Shown in pieces: positions 1 through 10,569 of a stretch of 64,000 nt of DNA. The notes beneath the pieces were generated by a model. The model worked only from the letters and a program-made list of their open reading frames with translations, made no database searches and was not told the origin of the DNA. The translations under genes were made by a program, and so were the position numbers. Source of the stretch: Cichorium intybus (lineage: Eukaryota > Streptophyta > Magnoliopsida > Asterales > Asteraceae); contig CM042009.1 in the NCBI GenBank assembly GCA_023525715.1, positions 125,467,319 through 125,531,318 on the forward strand. Reading direction: 5' to 3'. How positions within the stretch are numbered: position 1 is the stretch's first letter; the number at the start of each line of letters is the position of its first letter.

Positions 1-1374
1 TGTAAAGAAGGATGCTATAGTCACACCAAGAAGGTATTTAGGTAGGCAATATTATTTGCCAATTCTAGTCTCTATAAACTCCTAGATCTTTCGGGGTTTT
101 ATTGGCTTATGTCAATGTCATTTTTAATCAATATATGCTCATCCTTACTCATGACAAGTATGTCGTGAATCACAAGCTTGGATTGTAAATCAACCAGGTA
201 ACACCACATAACACCCTGCCGAGATTCTTGAGTTATTGCTAGTATCACATCATTTTGGCTAAAACCTAACCAATGCTTTGGCTATGACACTTCCCACACC
301 GAGAGCTTAATAGTTAAATATGTGGTCTTACATGGGCAGCATAAGATATACATTTTCATAAAGCAGGTTTTTTTATCTAGTTAAAACATTTTAATTGTTC
401 TTTTGGCTTGTGGCTCATTTTAAACCTTTTGAATCATTTTATAAACTCTTATAAAAGGCTAATTTCTATTTGAAAATTCTTTTGTAAACTTTTAACAATT
501 AGTGCTTGTTTCTAATTTTATTGCAAACAACCATGCAACAAAATATAACAACCATAACACATGCCTTAGTCCTATGTATTTTTCCTGTAAGCCAACACAG
601 GAAAAACATGGTCATTTCTAAGGACAGGAAAACCACATGGATGCTTGGCTCCTACTTGCTTCGTCACTAACTTTTGATGCCCAGTGGAACTCCACGAGGC
701 TCCAGTCTCCATGGTCCTCCTTCGGTATTCTCTGGTATTTATTTGTAATATTTTTCTAATTTAATACAAATTTCCTAACAGAACTATTACAATGCAATTT
801 AAAAGGAAATTTACTTTACAAAAGAATAATCAAAGAACACATGGGTCACAAAATACAACCCATTAAAACCAATACACCAAATACACATCTCAAACACACG
901 TCTAATGAGGCAAGGTGTTACCGGATCAATACAATTCATAACAAAACTTGATTTGAAACTTCTAGATCATTAAACTTAGTTTAACGATCATGAAATTGCA
1001 ATTGTTTTTATGTTTTTTCATGTCAAAGAAACATATAGACAAAGGTATTAGAAACAAATACTCATTTAGATCTATATCAACTTATATCATGAAAACCAAT
1101 CTTTTGTAAAACCCTTAATTTGCATGGAAGGCCAAAACAATACACCAGCCGATTGCTTTGTCATTTTAACCCACCTAAGATCTGAATTACTTTATGAGTT
1201 CAGAATATAAAATGTACTATTTCTTTTTAGCTTTCCAACGCCGTTGACCTTGTATTTTTTTATTTTCCTATGATTTTATATGATTATAAATAGATATTAA
1301 TAACAAGTTGTCCAGTTCAATTTCAAAGCAAATCAACTTTTTACAAAAACCCTTGGTTTAAATGTGCAAAACAC
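1..1374. other. AT-rich non-genic DNA, possible retroelement interior
   Basis: No supportable coding region is seen; every open frame is short and shows no domain. A reverse-complement primer-binding site lies at the right border, so this stretch may be the leader or interior of a minus-strand LTR retrotransposon running off the left edge. That reading is inference; no gag or pol motif is visible. Confidence 0.3.
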
Positions 1375-1386
1375 GCTCTGATACCA
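1375..1386 (-). other. Primer-binding-site-like motif
   Basis: The plus strand reads GCTCTGATACCA, the exact reverse complement of TGGTATCAGAGC, the usual initiator-Met tRNA primer-binding site of plant LTR retrotransposons. It would prime a minus-strand element. A clean LTR end ending in CA is not seen directly to its right, so the parent element is degraded or rearranged. Confidence 0.45.
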
Positions 1387-3784
1387 GTTTTGGAATATGG
1401 TGTAATTTACAAAACACGATAAACATACACTAACAGAGGAAGCTATGACAACCAAAAAAATTACGATATAATATATAATTTGACACTTCAACGTTTTATG
1501 GATGGAAAAAAGGTCAATGGATGTAAAAATATGGAAATGTGTGGATTAAGAGCTTTTATTAAGTCAATATGAGATACTATTTTATTTAGAAATTGGTAAT
1601 AATGATATGAGGGAGAAATTGAATTTAAGGACAAAAAATGATGAAAATATTTAACAATCTTTAAAAATTAACATCTCAAAATTTAAAAGGAGTTGGGAAA
1701 AAATCATTTAGGTGACTTTTGTAATATTTTAGATAACAATAATATAGGAAAAAGATTCAGATCATTTTTGAGTTACAACGAAGAAGTTATCAAGGTTTCA
1801 AAATGGCCAAAAAGTGGCAAAAATGGCCAAGTGCCCATGTTTGAGGGTCTGTAACAAAAACTCTGATTAGACTCATACTGAAGTCAGTAAGAAGATGTTG
1901 TAAAGCTTGTTCCCACCTTTCTAAAGGCATAAAGTTTATAAAATTTGGATTTCATATACAAAAGCTATGGCCTTGCAAAAACCAAGAAAAATTAGGAGTG
2001 GTGCTAAGAAATTTATCCAAGTCATTTTAATGAGCGGTATTTTCGGAATTTACATATCTGACTCAAGCCAAAATTAGAACCTAGTTTTGTGAGATATTGT
2101 GTGTGCATTTTCTTCTTTCTGAGATATGATTCTTCCCTCTCCCGATTAAACACAATCACACACCCAAAAGGTAAAATTGAGAAATCAAAAGAATTGCGAG
2201 AGTGAATGAATGTGTGGGGTATAAAGGAGGGAGGGGGGATCGAGAGTGAGATTGGAAGGTTCAGACATGATAGAGGGGCAGCAAGTTGGAAGGGGAAGCA
2301 TACATTGTTGTTGTGGGGGTCAGCTTAGCCAGAAACACGAAATCAATGGGAAACCACGCTGTTGGTGGCGGTAGTGGAAGTGGGTGACATGGAAAAGGCC
2401 ATGGGTGGCGGAGGAGTGTTTTGAAGGTCTGATTTGTGTAAAAAAGTAACCATCAGCTCCTGATTTTGGGTTTTCGGACAAGAACTCAAAGGTAAAAGCT
2501 GATTTTTGTAACCCTTGCTTGTTAAACCCGAAATTACTTCATGCATGTTGGAATTGAAGTTGGGGTTTGGTTTCTAACACTTTATAGATTCAAGAAACAC
2601 TTGCGATTGTAAGGTTTTGATTGTTTGGCTTGGTTGATTTATTGTGCATGTTTGATAATAGATTCAAGAATCAAGAACATAAGAAATTCTATATGTTTAG
2701 GTTTGACTTGCAATTATTAAATGTATGTTAAGGATTTGTTGGAAAGTTTTAAGAACATTTGGTACTAAGTTAGAATTTTCAAAGAAACAACAATACATGC
2801 ATTTGCTTGTTTGATATTTGGAAAAGTTTTGACCTTTTGTTAGTCAAACCCAAAGAACTAGACTGAATTGGTATATGTGGAAATGTTAGAATTCCAAAAT
2901 CAAGTATTATGTGAAGGTTGATTCAAGTTTAAAGTTAAAATTTTGTGTTGTGTGCATATGTTGTTAGTAGTTGAAGCTTGACAACATATGATGATCAAAA
3001 GTCATGATATTTTGATTCTTTACACAAGTTATGGAATTTTGTAAATAGTTGGTGTATTACTTTGGAATGCATAATGTTTGTTGTAATTGGAACGGAATTG
3101 AGAATCAAACCCTTTATGGGACGATTTTAGTATGTGCAAACTTGTTGTTCAAGAAAACATCAATTTAGTCGGGATGCCAATTATGAAGTATTGGAAACAT
3201 ATTAGTGTCAAGTAAGCGTAAAATAACATGTTTTGCAAAGGTTCCTATTTTTAGAAACTTTATTGATTGAAGGTTGTCAAATTGACATAAATAGATACAA
3301 TGATTGATGTTTGGACATCTAACTATTGTAATGAACTTTTATAAATTTAAAAGATTAAATGTTGCAAAAATTACATTGTAGAACCAAAAATACCATTTTG
3401 GTCTTGGGACAAAAGGGTAAAAGTTTCAAAATGGTTATTATGCTTTAAGAATTATGCTTAACCGTTGGAATGGAATAAGATGATGTTTAGAAGTGGTTCA
3501 AGAATTTAGACCAATGTTGTATGTTAGTTGTGTAATAAGTTCTAATATTCTATTAAATTAATAGAGGTTAGAGGACGCTTAGAAGCACCGAAAGGCAAGA
3601 GCCAAGTGGATTAGTATAGCTGGACATACCTAGTTACTAAGGTGCGTACATGTGACATTTTCCCACCATGGGGTTCATGGCGAGAATGTGTATAAAGTTT
3701 TTATGTGACTTCCAAATATGGAATGATATGAAAATCTTTCTACCTATGTCATGATTATGAAAGTTTTATACAAAGATTATGAAA

Positions 3785-4018
3785 TAATGTTTTTGGTGAC
3801 AAGCCTACTATGTTATGAAAGAATGTTTTGGCATCAAGCCTACTATCTTATGAAATAATGTTTTGGCATTAAGCCTACTATGTTATGAAAGAATGTTTTG
3901 GCATCAAGCCTAATATGTTATGGAAGAATGTTTTTGGCATCAAGCCTACTATGTATGAAAAATAGTGTTTTGGCATAAAGCCTATGATGATTCTAAAAGA
4001 ATGTTTGACATCTAGCCT
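3785..4018. repeat. Tandem repeat, ~42-bp unit, 5-6 copies
   Basis: Successive copies of a unit around TTTTGGCATCAAGCCTACTA followed by TGTTATGAAAGAATG. The first four copies are close to each other; the last two are shorter and diverged (GGCATAAAGCC, GACATCTAGCC). Confidence 0.85.
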
Positions 4019-4260
4019 TAACAAGTTTATGAATAAATGTTTTGATGACTAGAAATGTTATGTTTTATGAATGACAGGTATTTGAAGAAAGCAATGTAAC
4101 GCAATGTAAAGTAATGTGAATAAAAGGATAATGTTTGGCTCGTGCAATGATGTTCTCAAAAGGGACGATAGAGGAGCCTACTGGGACGGTACCTATCCCT
4201 TCAGTAGATGTCCTAAAGCTACGAGGCCATGATGAACTGATCAAGTTCTTTCAATTATAG

Positions 4261-4453
4261 TATAGACTTGGGGTATCGTCGAGAGTGATTAATGCCCTAA
4301 GTATAAAAATTAAGCATGTTGAGATACCATTCAAAGCATGTAGTAAGAGGATGAGGTGGTCTGATTATGTTCTTACCATATCGGTATAGACTTGGGGTAT
4401 CACGAAGAGTGATTAAGGCCCTAAGTATAAAAATCCAATTGTGTTAAGATACC
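4261..4453. repeat. Direct duplication, period ~124 bp
   Basis: Two copies (about 4261-4330 and 4385-4453) share TATAGACTTGGGGTATC, then a GAGTGATTAA core, then CCCTAAGTATAAAAAT and a GAGATACC/AAGATACC tail. It lies in the same noncoding block as the 42-bp array. Confidence 0.8.
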
Positions 4454-4781
4454 AGCCAAGTTAAAGGAAAAAAATCAAAGTTTTATGTCAATAGCTTTAT
4501 TACTTGATTTACTTGAAAGACATTAAAAGAAAAATATCTTTACATGTTAGAAGCAAGTAGTTGACTCGAAGAAATTAGGATTTTAGATGGAGTGAGCTTT
4601 TGTTGATGTAATGGTTTGTAATTCTAACTTGCTTGCTATGATTTTATGATACGATGTTCATAACACCTTATAGATTTGACGAAGCTACAATGGTTTTTGT
4701 TTATCCATTTTTTGTACATGTAGTTACACTCATGTAAAAATGTGAACCATGTTTTGAATGACTTTTGTATGAAAATAGGGC

Positions 4782-5367
4782 TGTTAGAGAAGCAACAAAA
4801 CCATATTCCATCAAGGATCACACGTGCATGACTAGATGCAACACAAACATAGAATGTCAAAGTACACATACCCTTATAGACTTTGATTATAGTTTCTTGT
4901 TGTATGGATGAATGAGGATCGAAACTAGAATCCCTCTAATGTAGTCACACACCAAGATGGATGATCAATAAATAATATCTTCAAACTCACCTCACTTAAT
5001 AGCACAAACAAACCCTACTTAGAGAGGGGATCAAAACGTGAACAAGAGGGAGAGAACAAGAGCGGCCGTAAGTTTTAGAGAGAATGAGAGTGGCCGTGTG
5101 TATGTTGATCATGACTAGGGTTGAGGCTTTTAATCTCTTATCCATTGACTTGGCTATCATTATCCCTTGATTTATGGAATACAAATTCAAATTAAGAATA
5201 ATTTCACTTAAGTCCCTACACTCTTCTAGTTCCAAAATAACTTACCTAACTTTTAAAAAACTAATCACTCGGCTTTTTATTTTGTTATCTTAAGCTTCAA
5301 TCATATCTTGTATGTAACTCAAAAAGACCCTGTTAAACTTGTTATGACCATGGACATATTTCCAACA
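4782..5367 (-). mobile_element. Copia-type solo LTR (probable)
   Basis: Read on the minus strand, the block starts TGTTGGAAATATGTCC, a typical plant Ty1/copia LTR start, and ends CTCTAACA, giving TG..CA ends over 586 bp. No primer-binding site or polypurine tract adjoins either end, which fits a solo LTR. The 5-bp flanks (agggc and ttgtt) do not match, so the exact borders or integrity are in doubt. Short open frames inside it have no recognisable domain. Confidence 0.45.
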
Positions 5368-6956
5368 TTGTTAGCCGAGTTCGAGTTTCATACTTTAGGA
5401 TCAAAGTGAACCAAGCTCAAGATCAAGATTTATGACTTTATACAAGCTGATATTGGGCTTGTTTAGGCTCAATATTGGTTCGACTCATTTACAGAAAATA
5501 ACAACTCTAAGATAGGAAGTCAGAGTTATAGGCGATTTAAACCCAAAATTTATCACCAAGATAATATTTGTATACTTATTAGTGAAAATATGATAATAAT
5601 AATCATCATTTACATCAAAAACTAACATGGAAATTCAAATTTTTTGAAGTTTACATACGACACCAGAGCTTGCATGTTTCTATGGTATATATTTCAATAG
5701 AATAAATACAACGAGATTTTAATTATTGTGTCATGAACACTGTTAATAGGGAAAAAATTATACATAAAATAAAAAATTGGAGTTCCACAGACACCCATCA
5801 AATGAAAATCAAACATGGTAACAAGAAATAGAATGCATACACAATTCTATACTCGACTAAATGATGAAGATATAATGAGATTCGATAAAACCTGATTTCC
5901 AGGTCAAGATTGATGACATTCTTAATAGCTTTTGACACATATCAAAGTCTAAACATTAATTCTAAAAACAACACATTTAAAGTACTAGATTTACCATCTA
6001 TATCATAGAGGAGTAGAGAGGGCGGTATGGGTGCAAGTTTCGAGTAGACAAGAGAGAGATATATATAGATAGATAGATAGTGTGTGTATGTGTGAGGGGG
6101 AGAGAACATGATCATGGATCTAGGGTATGGTCATGGTTCTAGTAATGATTAGGAACTAGGAGAATAAAGAAAAAGGAAAGTAAATAGGAGACTTGACGGA
6201 GGGGGCAGAGAGTGGATGGGTGGAGAGGTGGTCGATTGAGAGGGTGGCAACCAATGATTTAGAGGATGGAGGTATCTTTAAACCATGATCTTTATGATTT
6301 CAAATTTGAAAAAAGCAAGACAGACTGCAATACAAGAAATTCAAATAAAAAAGCAAAAAGTGAGCAAAATTATGAGACGTAGGGCAAGGGGTACCATTAA
6401 GTATTCATTTGAAACAATACCTAACTCATGAAGGAGAGTCACAAGGTGTCGGGGTGGAAGAACGGATGTAAGGATAATAATAGAGGGCGGTAGATGGTGG
6501 AGGGGCAAAAAAAGAAGAGGTGAAGTTGGATGTGGTCGAGCAAGGCCGAGTTAGAAGAAATGTTGTGTGTTTGGTAATTATGGCTTTTTGGGAGATGGAT
6601 GGTATATTTTTTTCTTTCATCGGGAGAGAATTAACAGTAATTGTGAGGGAAATTTTCAGAAATGAAAGTGGGGGTGAAAACTTAAAGATATTTGTAATAT
6701 ATCTTAGATATATGTATATGTAAATAAAATGCAATACTTTAATTTCTTGATCAATGATAGTTATACTAAAAATAATAATATTGAATTTACAAAAGTTGAG
6801 TTTAATATATTAAACTGTAATTCCTGACTTTGAACTTAAGTTATTTTCTATCTGACTTTCTATAAAAGTCAACTGTTTTTGTATGTATATGTACACATGT
6901 ATGTATAGCATATCAAAATTGCACTCAAAATATAGACTTTCTTGTGTAAGCTTAGT
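5368..6956. other. Intergenic, no gene seen
   Basis: AT-rich DNA with short open frames only. A small TAGA microsatellite lies at 6066-6080, followed by a TG-rich run. Nothing else could be supported. Confidence 0.5.
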
Positions 6957-7737
6957 CACTACTAAAATTTGAAGCCTTTTCAAGAGAAAGGTTGAATCAT
7001 TTATTTTATTGCAGCCTTTATTTTGCAAATACTTGTTTTATAATCAAAAGCAACTTATTTTAAAATATTGCTTCTAAACGATTGCATTAAGATGATTTTA
7101 TAATAGTGGGATGTTAGTGGAATTAATAATGCGCATTTATAGTATTTGTGGTGATTGAATTAGTAATTCTACGAATGTTATAAAAACAATGTTGTTTCGG
7201 CATTAGCAGAAAAAAGTGCCCAAAAATGTTGTGTTAGCATTAGAAAATTAAAAAGATGTTTAGATTGGAGGAAATGTTTTTTTTTCTAACTTAAAACATA
7301 ATATGGTTGCATTTGAGTATAAATAATGTTGCATTCATTGTAACTAAAACGGTAATAAATGTTACATTTAGTGTAAGAAAATGTTGCATTTTTGTAACAA
7401 AAAACATGATAAAGGTTTCAGTTGAGTGTAAAAACTTGCATTTTTGTAATGAAAACAATAATAAAGGTTGCATTTTAGCATAAAAAGTTGCATTTAGATG
7501 TAAAAAGGTTGCATTTAAGTGTATATACGGTTTCCTTTTAGCATAAAAAGTTACATTTAGATGTAAAAATTGCATTTGTATAATATATGCATTTTTTTTT
7601 CAAAATGGGTTGCATTTTCCAAAAAAAGGATTGCCTTAGGTCTAATGCAACTTTGCCTAACACGGCCCTTGGTAAAAGGTTGCTTTAAGCATAATGCAAC
7701 ATTTCACTTGTTACAGTAGCTTCATGTTGTTGTAGTG
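6957..7737. mobile_element. Small non-autonomous CACTA-like element
   Basis: The left end reads CACTACTAAAATTTGAAGCC. The right end, read inward on the minus strand, is CACTACAACAACATGAAGC. These are imperfect inverted termini of the En/Spm (CACTA) type. The right third is filled with irregular copies of GTTGCATTT and its variants with ~20-45 bp spacing, like the subterminal arrays that CACTA transposases bind. No transposase is encoded. The 3-bp flanks (agt and cat) do not match, which lowers confidence that these two ends belong together. Confidence 0.5.
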
Positions 7738-8780
7738 CATGTACATTGTTAAATGCTAAAAATTACAATCAAGTATATTGACACATAAAATCATATATAT
7801 AACTCGACACATTAATTTAAGTGTAGTAAGATATTTGATTTTTAATTATTAGTTTACCAAATTCATGGCTAGCATTGTAGATCCCATATTGGTGGCGTAA
7901 ACAGTAGATGGATAGATTCATCTTCCTATATGAGACTTTAAAGCTTTAATGTCATCGTTTAATACCTAAATATATCACAAACAAATGGAATAATCAATTC
8001 CATTCCCATTTCTATGCCATGTCAGAAAGAAATGTCAAAAATATTACCATCATACTACCGATCAGAACAATCAAAACTCCACATTTGGTTTTATTAATCT
8101 CATCCATCAGAGCTTCTGTTATCCCACCGGATACAATATCAAAACAATAATATAACCTAAACGGTAGCAATAAACGGATTCTTCGATTTTTCCTAAGTCA
8201 AATGACTACATAAACAAAAAGAAAAGAAAGAAAAGATCGAGGTCCGGTACTTATAAAATTTCCACCGTAGAACAAAATTAATAAATAAATAGAAGAAGCA
8301 AACTCGCCAAATCAAATATTTAAGAAAGATTACCTTAAACATTTAAGATGTATCTGAGTGATCGGTGGGATGAAAAACAAATTGGATTTGATGGAATTTA
8401 TATGGGTACAAGTGAATAACAATTTAATCACAGCCGAAAAAAGTAAACTCGTGGACGAAAGTTCCATATCAGACTTGGAAAGGTCGAAGAATAAAGCATC
8501 GCAAATATACTTTTCACATTATCTCACTTTCTTCAATAAGTTCTTCAATTGTGATACTCTCCATTCACAACTCTTTGCGTTTCCAACGAGTACCTTGTCT
8601 TTTTAGAGTTTTACACACCAAAATATTGATCGGTCTTGGGATTTGTACACAGAGAGTGAGTGCATCGATGGTGTCTTTCATTGCACCAGAAAGAGAGACA
8701 GAAAGCGATTGGTAGTATCTTTGATCGCACCAGAAAGATAGACAAAAGGCAGTTGGGGTGATATTCAATGAGGTGAATGG
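7738..8780 (-). other. Possible degraded gene segment, function unknown
   Basis: On the minus strand, two exon-like pieces have fair splice borders. One, about 8050-8125, encodes roughly ALMDEINKTKCGVLIVLIG and is followed by gtaata. The next, about 7910-7957, follows ttag and encodes VLNDDIKALKSHIGR. A duplicated ~50-bp unit with CACCAGAAAGA lies at 8660-8750. I do not recognise a family, and the transposon nest at 8781 would separate any 5' part by 12 kb. It could be a gene fragment or chance. Confidence 0.2.
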
Positions 8781-8809
8781 TGTAAATATATGTGGAGGCC
8801 ACTAGTGTC

Positions 8810-10242
8810 TGTAAGACCCGTTCCACTGCGGCGCGGTGTGGGAAGGAACTGGATTCGCGGATGGCTGATACACGCGAAGCGTATCGTATGGGGCCGCGAC
8901 GCGGTGCACCGCAAAAGTGAAAAACCCTAATTCGAGTTTAAGCGCCTATATAAAGGGTCTCAGCCCTAAGGTTCGTGTTTTTGGAGGTTTTCTGGGGTAG
9001 AGGCGACTGGTTTCTGCAGTAGCTCTGCTATTTCGAAGCTTTGAAGGTCTTGGAAGAATTGAAGAAGGAGATACGACGTGAGGGAAGGCTTGTAACTGGT
9101 TGTGTGCATCCCTTCATTTTTCAAAAGCAAGGTAAGAGGATCTACCATTCTGATTTTCCATTTTTATCCCGTATTATGGTGTTATCCCTTGTTAGTGGTC
9201 TTAGATGACTTGTAATACTTAGGGTTTTGGACCATGGACATGCATGGACTTGCATGCCTATAGGAATGTGACCTTAGGGTAGATTCTAATCCCAGGAAAG
9301 GTGTAGGGATGAACCCTAACCGATGGCTGTACTGGTTAAGGGTTAACAGGGATTTCAGACTGATAAGAGTCCACGACGTGGACTGGCTATGTCAGCGACG
9401 CGGATTCGAGTAAACCCCGTAGGTATGCGAAGATACTCCGCAACGCGTAAGGGGGAGCCGCGCCGCGACGATTGACTGTTTGACCAGGAAATTGCCTTCG
9501 ACCCTTGTTTTGTGGCAAATGATGGGTCTGACCTTTAGGCGACCCTATAGGAGTTCGGTCAGTGATTAATATGTTGTGTATGTGGGATTTAGTTGATTGG
9601 ACGAGCTTAGTTGGGATATTAGAGTATATCCGCACGGTTATGAATCAGGTGAGTATCCTCACCTTACTATATAATGTTGCATGTTAGGCATCTTGTGTGT
9701 TATTTACAGTTATATTATTTTGTTCTATAATTGTGGTTATCTGTTGTTGGGCTCAGTACTGATGCGTGTTCACTCGTAGCTGTTGTATGACGGGTTGGAC
9801 TATTGCCTTGTCCAATAGCTGTGGTATGATGGGCAGGGCCAAAACCGGGAACCCATAGGTGTTGTATGATGGGTAGAACTGCCCCGTGTCCATAGCTGTT
9901 GTATGATAGACGCCTGTAGTTGTTGTATGACGGGTAGGGTTGGGTCGTTCTCGAGGACGGGTTGTTAATGTGTGGGCATATATGGAAATTTGTGGACTCA
10001 CTAAGCTTTGTGCTTACCCGTTGATTTTATAACATTTCAGCTACTACAAATGACAAAGGGAAGGGCAAGGCTTGACGGCAGCGCATCGCATACACGAGAT
10101 TTAATGATTTATGATATGATTTTTAAATGTTTCTGCTGTTGGTTTAATAACTATGTCGAAACAGTTTTACTTTTTGAATAAAGATTTTGTTGGAACCTTG
10201 GAAGTAAATGAAATTTTATAATTTTGATTTTGGGGCGTTACA
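8810..10242 (+). repeat. Chromovirus 5' LTR
   Basis: Starts TGTAAGACCCGTTCC and ends TTTTGGGGCGTTACA. The U3 region is unusually GC-rich for this window (GCGGCGCGG, GGGGCCGCGACGCGG). A TATA box lies at 8947-8954. Five loosely spaced copies of a motif like TAGCTGTTGTATGATGGG lie at 9776-9940. Confidence 0.9.
8947..8954 (+). promoter_or_regulatory. LTR TATA box
   Basis: TATATAAA followed by GGGTC, present at the same place in all three LTRs of the family (also near 10731 and at 19306-19313). It is the likely core promoter for element transcription. Confidence 0.7.
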
Positions 10243-10245
10243 AGT

Positions 10246-10258
10246 TGGTATTAGAGCC
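10246..10258 (+). other. Chromovirus primer-binding site
   Basis: TGGTATTAGAGCC begins 3 bp after the 5' LTR. It differs by one base (T for C) from the usual initiator-Met tRNA complement TGGTATCAGAGCC. Confidence 0.8.
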
Positions 10259-10569
10259 TTAGTTTGAGGTATTTGGATGAATTGTATTGGGAATCCAAAC
10301 TCAAACTTAGGACTGAGTGATATTGTTAAGAAAATGATTTTTGGAAAGTTAAATTAAATAAGAGAAGATGCGATGCGAACCGTCAACCGAGCTCAAGTAA
10401 GTTTTGTGATTCCCAATTACCCATGCCATGTTTGTGCTAGAATGTACAATTGCCTAGGTTAAGATACTTTATAGACTGTTTTGTGTAATATGTGCTGCTT
10501 TGGAATTTAGGCTAGTGTCGTTAGGTTGCTTAGTGAATGCTAGTAGGTTATATACAATTAGGATAAGAT

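Larger units (their letters stand above)
1400..4781 (+). mobile_element. Probable LTR-derived noncoding block
   Basis: This 3.4-kb stretch has no coding content but looks like a long plant gypsy-type LTR. It has a TATA-like TATAAA at 2220-2225 followed by a purine-rich leader, then AT-rich sequence with internal tandem repeats (3785-4018 and 4261-4453). The right end, just before a copia-like LTR at 4782, reads roughly like the GGGGCGTTACA end of the LTRs at 8.8-20.6 kb. I could not fix its left border or find target duplications, so its extent is uncertain. Confidence 0.35.

Noticed and set aside
7291..7575. Open frame of 94 residues, minus strand
   Set aside because: Its repeating HLNATF pattern comes from the GTTGCATTT subterminal repeats of the CACTA-like element.
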